A DNA stretch of 64,000 nt from Heloderma charlesbogerti (GCA_026122225.1 JANEZZ010000809.1:560501-624500); one strand, 5' to 3'. Counted from the first letter of the stretch, positions 36,462 through 47,226 are shown. Notes: a model not told the origin generated them from the letters alone. A program made the numbers and translations.

Positions 36462-36963
36462 ATTCTGGATCTTTTAAATTAATGTTTAAAAGATCCAGAA
36501 TTAACAAACTGGAGAGGGTTCAGAGGAGGGCAACAAAGATGATCAGGGGACTGGAAACAAAGCCCTATGAAGAGAGACTGAAAGAACTGGGCATGTTTAG
36601 CCTTGAGAAGAGAAGACTGAGGGGAGATATGATAGCACTCTTCAAGTCCTTGAAAGGTTGTCACAGAGAAGAAGGCCAGAATCTCTTCTTGATCATCCCA
36701 GAGTGCAGGACACGGAAGAATGGGCTCAAGTTACAGGAAGCCAGATTCCGGCTGAACATCAGGAAAAACTTCCTGACTGTAAGAGCAATACGACAATGGA
36801 ACCAATTACCTGGGGAGGTGGTGGGCTCTCCCACACTGGAGGCCTTCAAGACGAGGCTGGACAGCCATTTGTCAGGGATGCTCTGACTTGGATTCCTGCA
36901 CTGAGCAGGGGGTTGGACTCAGTGGCCTTGTAGGCCCCTTCCAACCCTACTATTCTATTCTAT
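36462..36963 (+). mobile_element. CR1 LINE 3' end (ATTCTATG-tail subfamily)
   Basis: The last part of the CR1 ORF is open at 36485-36886 and reads [20 protein letters not shown] through WNQLPGEVVGSPTLEAFKTR to LDSHLSGML. The 3' UTR ends CCTTCCAACCCTACTATTCT with a short ATTCT repeat. The 5' junction carries a 17-bp perfect inverted repeat (36462-36478 with 36485-36501), so the element's first bases also exist in reverse orientation. Confidence 0.95.
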
Positions 36964-37080
36964 GTTTACTCATTTTTAACCGAATTGCACATATGCCCTG
37001 ATTCCTTCCCTTCAATAATAATTATGCAGGCACATACCAAGACTTACAGCTAATACTCAAAAACAATTGGCCATAGGTTA

Positions 37081-37240
37081 GAAAGAGGCAGCCTAGTGAT
37101 CCAGCTAGCCCAATACTGTCTATTCTGATTGGCAGCAAGTCTTTTGTACTCCTGTTGACTTCTAAGTGGACAGGTTGGGGATTGAAACTGGAGCCTTCCG
37201 CCTACAAGCCATGTACTTCTTTACTGAGCTATGGGTCTGA
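37081..37240 (-). mobile_element. tRNA-Ala-derived SINE (diverged)
   Basis: AGGCAGCCTAGTGATCCAGC, CTGTCTATTCTGATTGGCAG and CTACAAGCCATGTACTTC follow the family order tail, body, head in - orientation. Confidence 0.72.
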
Positions 37241-37532
37241 CCATGCACACCCTGCAAGTTTCATTATGGATGATCTAGCTAAATGCCACCTCCATCTCTT
37301 GGCCTTCTTGACTGGTTGGGCCTCTGCTAACTGCTGCTTCAGGTCTTACAGAACACCATCTTTGCAGGTGGCAGATTTGCTAAGGCCCCATACATAGTCA
37401 AGTAAATAATATTTGCTTGCTTGGACCTGGCCAGGTTCTTTGTGGGACCACCTACATCCATATGAACTGCCCGTGTTTTTGGTTCAGCATTGGAAGTTGG
37501 CCCAATGTTAAAGCTACTTAGGTTTGCAGATA

Positions 37533-37913
37533 ATAGGGACAGGGCCTTCTCAGTAGTGGCCCTTCTACCTTATGGAACTTACTTCGAAGGGATGTGCAGT
37601 TGGCCTTCTCAGTTGCAGCCTTTAAAAAGGTTTTGCAAACCCATCTGTTTTGAGTGGCTTTTAATTGATGTGTTTTACCTTGCTGCTGCCTTACTGATGT
37701 ATTATTGCTCTGTTGTTGCTCTGGGAATGTTGCTCTGGGAATGTTTTTATACTAGCTGAATTATATTTAAATGCATTCTTTGCTTTTTTCTGTTTTTAAA
37801 ATGTAAAGCATTATAATATATTCTTGTATTATCATGTTTATGTTTATATTTTGTTTGCTGCTTTGGGTGGACCTCGAGCTAGAAAGGCAGCTCATAAGTA
37901 TTTAAATAAACAG
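37533..37913 (+). mobile_element. L2-like LINE 3' end
   Basis: The frame DRAFSVVALLPYGTYFEG aligns with [18 protein letters not shown] of the intact element at 56341-59367. Then comes a long A/T-rich 3' UTR with a tandem GCTCTGGGAATGTT pair (37717-37745) and a TATTTAAATAAA end. Confidence 0.85.
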
Positions 37914-39480
37914 AATAGCTGTGAAATATTTCTCACCTGGGCTTTTCCAGGCAGTGATTCCATGGGCTTGTGATCCCACAGCATGCTCTCAGGAGCGATT
38001 CAGATGTTTACTTCAGCAGCACTGGTGTTGCCAAAACCCCACCTTTGTGTGGTCCAGGGCTCTGGGTGGCTGTAGTAACAACTGGAATCTGGTCAGTCAG
38101 ATTATGCAGTTTAAGCGTTGATACTGCCAGCCATCAGCCTTCTTGGAGATGCAGCACTATCCAGCTAGCCTGAGTTGAAGCTGTTTCTGCTTCCTTATGG
38201 ATCCTGTACTGCACAAACAATCTCTGGTGTGGAGGTACCTCTTAAATCTGCTCTCAGTGTCTAGGGTGGTGCGTATGTTTTCCTCCGCCTCCATTCCTCA
38301 ATTGTAAAGGGGAATGTAAAGTTCACATTTAACGGTTGGGTGATAGCAAGTGGTCGCTCTTGTGGATGTGCTATGGCTTGCTTGCATGTGAGAAGAGAAC
38401 CCATCAAACATCTCCTCAGAAAATCCATGTGTATCTGGTGGCAGATGCTGTTTGCATTATTTCCTGTATGTTCCTGAAAGAGATGGGCTTGAGCTTCTGT
38501 AGCCGTAGGTCTAAAGTATCTTTTCCATTGCAGGCTTTGTTCTGGTGATGTGTGTGTGTGTGTGGCTCCATACCCTACTTTTTAGAGGATAGTCCTTTCT
38601 TGAAATCCATCCTCTCTTTGAAGGGTTGGTCTGTCCAATTCCGGTTTAAAGAAAAAAAAAGAAAAAAGGGAGAGCAGGGCTCTTGGAGTTGCCCATCAAC
38701 AGTTAACAGTTAGACAGCAGACTGATCAGGCATATAGGTCACCTGATCAGCCTTTCCTACTTATGGTGAGATGTGTTGTACTTCTATTTAAATTATAGTC
38801 ACTATTTCTAAATGTGCTCTATACATATAAATTAGCATATGCACATTTTATGCACATCTGTGTCCTATTTAGTCCTCTATTTTGGCAATGCATATATGGC
38901 CACCCAAATCTGTGGGTGTGTGCCACTTAAGGCCAAATGTGGGTTTTCATTTGTGCTTTGCAAGGACCCTTGAGATTACAGCTCAGTGTGCTGAAAATCC
39001 AGCTACACAGGGGGGTTTTCTTAGTCACAGAGAACTAGCCACAGCAAGATTACAGGCAGCCAAATTCTCGTATCTTGTTTATGGTGCACTAAAATTCCTG
39101 CTGGGATGTGGACAGGGAGCCTTTTCTGTAATAATGTATTTGATTTGCTGCTAATGCCACACAAACAAACAAAAAAACCCTCCCTGCCATGGTAGAGGTG
39201 TTACTGATGAGCACTTTGCTCTCTTAAGAGAGCCCCCAACATAAAAGGAAAGCAGGTTTGGGCCTTTATTTATCTCCACTTTAAAAATCTGCTGAGCACA
39301 GTTTGTTAAAGGTGAGGGAACATCAGGACAGCCATATTGCTAATCCTCTCGTTCTCAAAGTGATTTGTGTCTTTTGGAAGCTTGGTGGTGGTTCTACCAT
39401 TTCAGAGGCAAAAATCTATGTAACAGATGACAGCAAATGGCTCCTTCTGGTAGAGCAGTAGCGTACACTTCCTTTTAAAA
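37914..39480. other. Intronic stretch, mostly unclassified
   Basis: Contains a short (GT)n at 38550-38562, A-rich runs near 38650 and an A/T-rich segment with GCATATGCACATTTTATGCA at 38834-38853, which resembles the degenerate repeats at 42900-43030 and 51900-52100. No exon recognised. Confidence 0.4.
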
Positions 39481-39746
39481 CAGGGATGCACAACCTTTTT
39501 GGCCCTGAGGACTGAATCAGGAGGTTGCACATTTGCACATACACGTGTATGTTCACACATGCTTGCGTGCACACGCAGACACGCACAAGGGAATCCCTTG
39601 TTTATCTCCAGTCTCTCATCAGACATTGGAAATAAGGAAAGGATTCCCTTGCTAGCACAGGAAACCCCAGGCATTGCTGTTGTGATTCTTTTGGCTGCGG
39701 CAGCCGATGCAGGGAGATCTGGCGGGCTGTACTTTTTGTACCCTTG
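39481..39746. mobile_element. hAT-like non-autonomous element with 8-bp TSD
   Basis: The left end CAGGGATGCACAACCTTTTT and right end TTTTTGTACCCTTG are imperfect inverted repeats. The flanks TTTTAAAA (39473-39480) and CTTTAAAA (39747-39754) match at 7 of 8 positions, the size expected for hAT transposition. At 266 bp it codes for no transposase. The interior has a short (CACA/TGTG)-rich stretch. Confidence 0.78.
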
Positions 39747-40742
39747 CTTTAAAAGAATAACACAGTTGAAATTCCACTGTGTGTGTGTGTTTGTATAAAA
39801 ATATTACATTTTGCCAGATATGGCAACCAAGGTAGGTTAAAAAAGATCTAAAAAAAAAAAATCCAGAAAATCCATGACAAAATCAGCAGCACATTGAATA
39901 GCAGGTACAAACAATCTTACAATTCTCTCGTAGTTACCCACCTAAGTTGCGGAGGTGGAGCACCCGGAGAAGAGCCTCTGGTGGAGATTTCAGCTGCCAG
40001 GCAAGTTTATATGGGCAGAAGTGGTCTTTCAGGTCCCTTGGTCCCAAGCCATTTAGGGTTGTAAAAATCAAAGCCCAGCACTTTGAATCGCACTCAGAAA
40101 CAAACTGGGGAGCCAACAGTGCTCTTTCTGGGCCCGTGTAATGTGCTCGTTCATGTTGGGTCATGGTTAGCAACCTGTCCATTATTTTAGGAAGACTTTT
40201 GAAAGACAGCTCTGTGTAATACACATTACAGTGATTACTAAAGTGTGGATAACCTGAGCAAGATTTTCTTTCTAGGAGGGGTCAGTGGGGCAACTGAAGT
40301 TGGAGAAAGGTATTCTGAGCTAGGAATGCTTCTTGTCCGGGCTGTGTGTGGGGTTTTTTTTTGTTGAGGCTTGGAATAGGAACCTTGTAGCCTGGAGCTC
40401 AGATGTCACCTTGTGAAGCACTGGTGAATGCGTACAGTCAGAAGGAAATAGCAGGGTGTGACGTCTGCCCCTGCCATTGGCAGATAGTATGTAGCCGCTG
40501 GATTGGCTAGGGCCAATATAAATATGAGGGGCTTGACCTTCTGCGTTTGTCTTCTGCTTGCTCCACTTCTGGCTCCAACTCCAGCCTTCACAGCTGTCCT
40601 CCAAAACATCCTTTCCAAGTCTGGATTTGGGTGCAGCCGTCCACAACCTGACACCCCCTTAAATCTGGGTCCACAGCAAATCTTAAGTAAATGTGTGAAC
40701 AGTTGGGGGCTGACGATAGCACCATGGAAATTATGGGAACAT
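39747..40742 (-). mobile_element. L2-like LINE 3' region (39930-40310) and flanks
   Basis: At 39930-40310 the - strand shows the degraded C-terminal coding end of the subfamily seen at 2048-2543. The + strand phrase GGTCCCAAGCCATTTAGGGT corresponds to GGCCCCAAGCCGTTAAGGGC there, and CAGCACTTTGAATCGCACTC to CAGCACTTTGAATCGGGCCC. The remainder up to 40742 was not classified. The frames at 40320-40810 show no domain. Confidence 0.75.
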
Positions 40743-41066
40743 TTGGAAAAGTAGAGCCTCGTGTGGCGCAGAGTGGTAGGCGGCAGTATTGCAACCGAAA
40801 CTCTCCCCATGACCTGAGTTCGATCCCAGCGGAAGCCGGGTCTCGGGTAGCCAGCTCAGGTCGACTCAGCCCTCCATCCTTCCGAGGTTGGTAAAATGAG
40901 TACCCAGCATGCTGGGGGAAAGGTAGTCATGACTAGGGAAGGCAATGGCAAACCACCCTGCTATAGTCTGCCATGAAAATGCCAGCGTAAGCAGGCGTGC
41001 CTAGGGGTCGGTAATGACCCAGCGTTTGCCCAGGAGGAACCTTTCCTTTCCTTCCTTGGAAAAGTA
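40743..41066 (+). mobile_element. Sauria SINE with target-site duplication
   Basis: The element (40754-41055) is bounded by an 11-bp perfect duplication TTGGAAAAGTA at 40743-40753 and 41056-41066. The head has TGGCGCAGAGTGGTAGGC (box A) and GAGTTCGATCCCAG (box B). The body has CCTTCCGAGGTTGGTAAAAT, GAGTACCCAGCATGCTGGGG and GGCAATGGCAAACCACC. The tail is (CTTTC)n, as in BovB-mobilised SINEs. Sauria SINEs are known from squamates, where BovB supplies the enzyme, and BovB is present in this window. Confidence 0.95.
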
Positions 41067-42454
41067 CCTGCAAAGGGGCTGCCTGTGCCGTTGATAGCAA
41101 GTTGGTGGTACTTTTTGAAACACCCTTGTTGTTGTCATAGTCTTATATCAAGTAGGACTGGGCCACCTGAGGTGTGGAACTTCAGAAACAGAGAGAGGGG
41201 CATGCAGAATTAGTGTGGTTAATCAGGGGCCTAAGTTTTATTGACGCAGAATATTTTAAACAAACCAATCTCTACTTCAGCCCTGTCACACTCCAGTGTG
41301 ACCAAGAAACTGAACTGGAACCCTCTGAGATAAATAGGTAGGGGCTTTAACATAGAAATAAATCAAATATTATCCATCTTGTGCAGCCATTTTTGTACTC
41401 TGCATACCAAGGAACTGTTGTTGCTTTGGAAATAGGGTTCTATTCATACATCAGAAGTAGTTTTCAGGCCTTTGCTAGGCTTTTTGTGGAAGACACGCTT
41501 GAAGTTCCAGGTGCTTTTAGAGGATCTGCTGTTGGCTTTCCTCATTCAGTGTCTCTCTTTCCCTCTCCCCTGGAGCGCTGCTTTTCAAATTGTACATGGC
41601 CAAGCTTCTACAAACTCTCTGCTGCCTTGAAGAGCAGAGCGCGCCCTAGAACACATCCACCATTCCCCTGTTGGGGCAAGGGGTCTACCAGAGCAGCTTG
41701 TCCGCTATTGCTTATTGAAGGTCCTTGTTTGAAAACCACTATAGTATCCCCCCCCACACCTTAAACCTTGGTTTAAAATATGCTTACCCCCATAATTTTC
41801 CCATCAAGCTGCTCCTGCTACAACTGGGATGTTTTAAAGTTACCAGAGTGATTTTTGCTTTGGTCCTAAAGAGCAGTCAGAGATGAAAATGGTGTGTGTG
41901 TGTGTGTGTGTTCTTCAGTGCATAGCTAGCATCCAGATGAGCTCCCATTTTAAGAAACTTCTAAATAGAATTTCTTGGTGTTCCTTTGAATAAATATCTG
42001 AGCCCTCTAAAACAACTTTCCCTTCTTGTGTAAAAAAAAAGAAAAAAAAAAGCGAAAAGGTTTTAAAATCCGTAATTTTCCCTACCTCTCATCACCCTCT
42101 ATTGTCTATGGCGTGGGTTTGCATGGTGCAGTAGGAAGTGCAAGTGAGCAATTATCACCTCTGTGCTTTGGACAGGAGAGAGCTCACATTCTGAGCGCAG
42201 CCAAGCACAGTGGTGATTCCTGTGATGCAGCAGGCAGGTGTTTAATGGAAACAAAGACTCTGGGGGCCTATGAGAAATAGCACATTTCTTAAAAGGAAAC
42301 TTCAGGGTGGCAAACGAACCTTGAATTCTGCCTTCAGATATAATGCTGTGACCAGTGCTAAGAAGGTAGCTGTCGCTATCCAGTATGCAGCACAGGTGGC
42401 TGTTCAGGCTGGCCGAATTCTTGGAGCTCAAAGCCAACGAGTGTTTGTCTGGCC
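41067..42454. other. Intronic stretch, nothing recognised
   Basis: Contains a (GT)n run at 41891-41911 and an A-rich segment at 42026-42056. The frame at 41381-41764 has no recognised domain. Confidence 0.4.
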
Positions 42455-42570
42455 TGCCTCTGTTGTGTACTGTTGATATTGTTGTTTTTACTTTGATTTT
42501 AATTGCTATAAGCCACCCTAAATTATGCATATGCATTTGGGGGACGGGTTAAGAAATTATTAAATAAACT
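42455..42570 (+). mobile_element. L2-like LINE 3' tail
   Basis: GTGTACTGTTGATATTGTTG, TTAATTGCTATAAGCCACCC and TTATTAAATAAACTGG give the 3' UTR end of an L2-like LINE in + orientation. No coding part remains. Confidence 0.65.
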
Positions 42571-43433
42571 GGAAAATCCTTTTGCAGGGGGGATCACACT
42601 TCCCCCACCACTTCAGACCAGCTATCTGAAGGGTCTGAGGTATGGGGGAAATTGTGTCTCATTCTCCCCCATGCACTTTTTTCCTGGATGTAGCACCTTG
42701 TTCTTCACTTCACACAAAGTAGTTAGGAAATTCCTAAAGGGGGAAAGCACTCTAGGGATTTGTGAGCATTTCGTTTCTGTTTGCAGATCATACAAACATG
42801 TCCCACTCATAATCACAAACACGAGCAGTAGTGCTTTTAAAAAAAGAAATGTTAGCAAATTCCTGTATTTGTGTTTGACAAATGCGTAGTTTTAAAATAT
42901 TATGTGCACCTTTCAATGCGCATTAAAAAAAACCTGTATTTTCCTCCAAATACACATTTTATGCTTTAATTGGGGGGAAAGTGCACGCTTTTGAAAAATA
43001 CACAGAGAAATGTGCATTTCCTGTTCGAGATGTGCACTTATCCTGTCCGAACAGATGAAAATGGGAGCGAGGTGAAACAAGCTTTGAAGTGATTTTCAGA
43101 GAATTTAGGTGAGCTTGAAAATTGCTGGTTCTCCCAACCCTAAAGTACATATGCTCCCTCCATTGTATGAAACGGAAATGGGAGTAAAATAGTTTGTATC
43201 CACTCTGGGTGAAGGGATGGGAGCAAGCTACAGGTTCACATTTACCCTTCCCCTTGTTCATGGGTGTAAGCTCCCCCCCCCCCGCCGCCCTTCCTGTCTT
43301 TGGCATTGTTATGTAACCATTGCTAAACCTGTTAAAGTGAATCTAGGTCTACTCCTAAACTTGGAGTAGATTGACCTAAAACTGGTCCTACCTCATATTA
43401 ACACTGCTCTTGATGGCCACATTTGCTTGTAAT
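42571..43433. other. Intronic stretch with A/T-rich degenerate repeat
   Basis: 42880-43060 contains repeated short words of the type TGCATTTTC/AAATACACATTTT and GTGCAC, also seen at 51900-52100. It may be part of an old dispersed element. A 10-bp C run lies at 43273-43282. Confidence 0.4.
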
Positions 43434-43865
43434 TCTAAACCATGGTTTCACTCAATATGCACAAGCAGGAATATGCTTCCCCTTCCTCCTTTTCTTCCCA
43501 TGTAACTATGAGGAGGAATAAATTAGACTTCAGTTTTGCTTTAGTAGATCCTTGGCTTGTCATTATGTGTAAACCAGGAATTGTTGTCTAAAATAAACTC
43601 TAGTTTGCTAAATAAACCACAAAAATAATCCAGACTTTTGAAGTTAGTTTTTTTCACAATTGGCTAGGGTTTATTTAAAATTATAATTCCTGGTTCTCAA
43701 TTAAATTATAAGCCAGGCATCTACTAAAATGAAAGTCAATTCTGGTTTATTCTCTCCCCCCACCCCCGGCCATGTTGGGAGAGGGAAGAAGGGGAGTGCT
43801 TGAGGCCAGTGATTCATTGGGCACATTCCTTCTCGTAACACTAAATTATGGTTTAACTTTATGTG
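43434..43865. repeat. Long foldback element with diverged arms
   Basis: The left arm (about 43434-43605) is inverted in the right arm (about 43665-43865). For example AAACCAGGAATTGTTG (43573) pairs with AATTCCTGGTTCTC (43684). GCTTTAGTAGATCCTTGGCT (43540) pairs with AGCCAGGCATCTACTAAAAT, and GCTTCCCCTTCCTCC with GGGAGAGGGAAGAAGGGGAG. Arms of roughly 170-200 bp, with no coding capacity. Unnamed family. Confidence 0.7.
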
Positions 43866-44066
43866 TGAATTCACCTACTATAGACAGTAGAAGAATGAAA
43901 ACAGATTGTGATTTGCTTCAACTAAAAGGACTGTGTATGTGTGAATGTGCCTGGGGATCGGAGGAAGAGGCTCTGGGTCTTCTGTGTGCAAGTGCTTTAA
44001 AAATGCTTTTGAGAAGTGTAAACACTTAATACTGGTTACTTCCAAGGGACCTGCCAAATATATTTG

Positions 44067-44178
44067 TGCTCCGAAATACTGCAAGTGGCTGCGATTCCAG
44101 GGAATGCTTACAAATGTCCATGTTGTGTGTGTGTGTACTTGTAATCTCCAGGGAATGCTTACAAATGCGTGCGCGCGC

Positions 44179-44221
<43 letters not shown>

Positions 44222-44280
44222 TGACATGGACATTTGTAAGCATTCCCTGAAGCCGCAGCCACTTGCAATATTTCAGAGCA
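44067..44280. repeat. 57-bp inverted repeat around GT/GA microsatellites
   Basis: Arms 44067-44123 and 44224-44280 match at about 52 of 57 positions. GGGAATGCTTACAAATG occurs twice in forward orientation (44101 and 44150) and once reversed (44229-44248). The spacer is a (GT)n, (GCGC) and (GA)n tract at 44168-44221. The - strand frame at 43878-44390 with long Ser-Leu and His-Thr runs is the translated microsatellite and not a gene. Confidence 0.88.
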
Positions 44281-45237
44281 TATATATAAAAATTCCTTTT
44301 TACCTTATGGAGAAATAGGACTGAAAAAAACCCTGTGATCTCCCCCGGCCAGGATTTATTCCAACTTATGGATGTAGCCACGGGGAACAAAATAAGGCAA
44401 ATGGAAATGCTGCATCGGAAACTGCCTGGTTTCTCCTTCCTTGCTCCCCCCCCCCACCCCTTCTTCTTCTTTCCTCTGAATGTTGCTTGTCTCAGATTCC
44501 CTAGCTAAGGCCCCACTTCCCTGCACACTAGCTTGCTACGGCAAAGCTGAAGCTGCTGCAGCGACGGCAGCCTGCCGTGTCTGTTGGCTGTGCTTTATTT
44601 ACGGAAACGGCAGGGCCGAGATTGATTGCGTCGTGTGGACGAGGGGGGGGTCACAGCACATGCTCAGTGCTGTCAGTCTGAGGGCGAAGTTTCTGCGTTC
44701 TGCGTGCAGGCTTAGGTCATAGCACAAGCTCAGTGGAAGCTCTCTCAGGTCTATCTCAGACTGCATAGGCCTCCATTTTGATTAGTTAGAGTAGGGGAAA
44801 ATCGGCAGACTTTTTCTTTTTCTTTTTTCCTCCCCTTTTCTGGTGGTGGTAGGGGGAGCCACTGAGTGGCAAGGTCAGGGAAAACAGCTGCACCTACCAG
44901 AGCCTGTCACTGCCATGGATGATCTTCTTGGCCCCTTCAGGTAGGCTGAGAGCACTGTGGCCTTGCCTCGGGATTGATGGAGTTTTGCCTGCTGTTGGGT
45001 ACTTTCTGCCAGTTTGTTTTTTGGGGTTTTTTTTGTGGGAGTCCTTGCTTGTATGAATATTGCATGCTCTCTCAGCTGCCTTTTGAGCCACCACTGTCCC
45101 TGTGTCGTTAAGTGCATGAAAAGGTGCTCAGGATTGCAGAACGCATGTGCCAAAAACAAAACAAATGCAGAAATCGTTTCTTCTTTTTCCCAACCCTTCT
45201 CCCTTCTTCTCACACTGCAGTCGCAAATCGCAGATGT

Positions 45238-45240
<3 letters not shown>
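44281..45240. other. Intronic stretch with a CpG-richer block
   Basis: 44520-44710 has many CpGs for this window (GCAGCGACGGCAGCC, TTACGGAAACGGCAGG, TTGCGTCGTGTGGACGAG) and no recognised repeat. It might be a regulatory element or an internal promoter of the host gene. No start codon context or splice donor was convincing enough to call an alternative exon. Confidence 0.35.

Positions 45241-45290
<50 letters not shown>
45241..45290. repeat. (CT)25 microsatellite
   Basis: Twenty-five uninterrupted CT units. It creates the long Leu-Ser stretches in overlapping frames (45014-45567). Confidence 0.99.
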
Positions 45291-45292
<2 letters not shown>

Positions 45293-45563
45293 GTGAAGCC
45301 TGGCTTGTCATGTCAGTAACGGAGCTGCAGAGCCAGCCCTGCGCTGCTTTGCCTGTGGTGCCTGCAGGGAAATGTTTGGGCCTCTCAGAGGCATTGCTTA
45401 GGGGGAAGGGGGAAGGGAGGAGGGGTCATAGATCCATAGCCATTGGCTGCTTCACAGGAGGGATGGACGGGACTTGCTCTAACAGCCAGTCTTCTTATTC
45501 TGGCAGGCAGGTGACAATCGCAGAGACTTGCCTCCTCTCCTGTAAGTTCCCATTAGCAAGTGT

Positions 45564-45809
45564 GTAGCAGCCCATAAGCAATTGGCCTATCTAAAAACAT
45601 GGCAACTTTGTTTTAAAAGCAGTAGAAAGGTTGGGTGAGAGAGATTTTGGCCAGGTGGGGCAGCTCAGGGGACTGAAACTGGCATTGTAGCAGCCCATAA
45701 GCAATTGGCCTATCTAAAAACATGGCAACTTTGTTTTAAAAGCATTAGAAAGGTTGGGTGAGAGAGATTTTGTCCAGGTGGGGCAGCTCAGGGGACTGAA
45801 ACTGGCATT
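45564..45809. repeat. 123-bp tandem duplication, two copies
   Basis: 45564-45686 and 45687-45809 are direct repeats differing at two positions (GCAGTAG/GCATTAG and TTTGGCC/TTTGTCC). Each unit starts GTAGCAGCCCATAAGCAATT and ends AACTGGCATT. The near identity points to a recent event. The unit matches no other repeat in the window. Confidence 0.97.
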
Positions 45810-47149
45810 GGTTTGGACTCGGGCAAAGCACTGGTGGCCCACAGTGGCTTTCATGTTTCAGACCATTGACGAATCCTTTCTGTGTTGACTTTTCTGCTGA
45901 GAGACCTCTACATATTGCAGAGGATTCTGGGGAGAGCATTTTAAGGAGTGTATCATGTTCACATGAGCTATGGCCAGTCCTGCCCTACACGAACTGAGAA
46001 TGGGCCCTAGAAACTAGCACATGTGTGCGCAAACACACACACCCCGCCCCATTTTATGTTTCAGAAAAGGTCAGTAGTAGATGAAGCTTGTCCTCCATTC
46101 CTCCATCCAGTTTATAAAGAACCCCTGGATTATTTAGATCACCGATTGAAAACCACTCGAGTGCCACATTGAAATGAACATCTATAATGAATAGAGAAAT
46201 CCTTGCCATGTTTTTGCGGAGGTGGAAAGATTGCTGAAGTAAAGCCCAATGTTTGTGGAGATTAGTTCTGTTGGTGAATAAACTCAGTTAAGGAATTAGG
46301 GTTAGGTGTTTAAGGGTTGGAGGTAACCTTCTCTTGTCTGAGTGAAATGTGCTTTTCTTTTTAGTTAATTCATGCACTAGGAGGAGGCAAAAGGATTAAG
46401 TGAAAGGCTAGCAATTGCTTTGGTGTTTTTTCTTCCCTTCTGCTCTTTTGATAGGAGTCGTTCTGTGTGTTATGGACAGAGCTGTATGTATTCTGTGCAA
46501 GTGTGAAAACTGGTAGGATTTGTCAGCCTAGAACAACGCAAGTTGCTAGCCCTCAAAGCATGCCTTTTAAAAAAAAATAGGAGCAGCATCCTGTGAAAGC
46601 TCCCACATCAAAGGAAAATGGGCAAAGCTTCTACTGTCAGGCATTGCTACCTCCGCAGTTGCTGCTTGTGCTGCTCCCTGCCTCAAAAGACCCTAAACAC
46701 AAGTCTTTCTGCTCGGCATATCCATGGCCTCTGCTACCCTATATTCCTTGCGCACATATTCTAAACTGTTTGGAATGCCTGGGTCCCAGTATCAGAAGGG
46801 AATAGTGATTTGTCTTTTTCTTAGCACAGAATTTGATTTTAACAGGGTAAACATCAGTGATTATGGGCTTTTCAGAAGTCCATATTTGTGGAGGTCATAA
46901 GAATTCCCCACCCCCACCCCAAGTTGTGTATATTTCTGAATGCCTCAGTTAGCCAAAATTATTTTGTGTCTCGATATAGCTCCACGGCGGCATAACCTTA
47001 ATTTGAATTGCCCTTCAAACAAAGGTTAATTTACATGTTCCCTCTGTCAATCTGTTAAATTCAAGTCCATTCCTATTCAGTGTTGGCAACTTTTGATAGC
47101 AGTAAAGCAGGATCTCGGAGTGATTTGGTTCCAGGTTTGAAGGCAAATG
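45810..47149. other. Intronic stretch with a candidate conserved block
   Basis: 46925-47060 is repeat-free, with a TCF/LEF-like ACAAAGG at 47019-47025 and TTAATTTGAATTG just upstream. The rest shows no family or exon. Confidence 0.35.
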
Positions 47150-47226
47150 CTACAGCAACCTCACTGAAGTTAAGCGTGTCTGGGGTTAGATACTGCCTGG
47201 ATTGGGAGACTCCCCGGGAACCCCAT
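47150..47226 (+). ncRNA. 5S rRNA-derived fragment (pseudogene or 5S-type SINE)
   Basis: CACTGAAGTTAAGCGTGTCT, then GGGGTTAGATACTGCCTGG and ATTGGGAGACTCCCCGGGAA, follow the order of vertebrate 5S rRNA. They correspond to the GGAAGCTAAGCAGGGTCGGG, TTAGTACTTGGATGGGAGAC and CGCCTGGGAATACC segments, including the internal promoter box C. The 5' half is too diverged to be sure of. Reptile genomes contain 5S-headed SINEs, which fits better than a free 5S pseudogene. Transcription is unlikely because the boxes are mutated. Confidence 0.6.

Noticed and set aside
41381..41764. 127-aa + strand frame
   Set aside because: No recognisable domain, no upstream signals, low-complexity tail; chance frame in an intron.
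43878..44390. - strand protein with Ser-Leu and His-Thr repeats
   Set aside because: It is the translation of GT/GA microsatellites inside an inverted repeat.
45014..45567. + strand frames with a long Leu-Ser tract
   Set aside because: Created by (CT)25; no other coding evidence.
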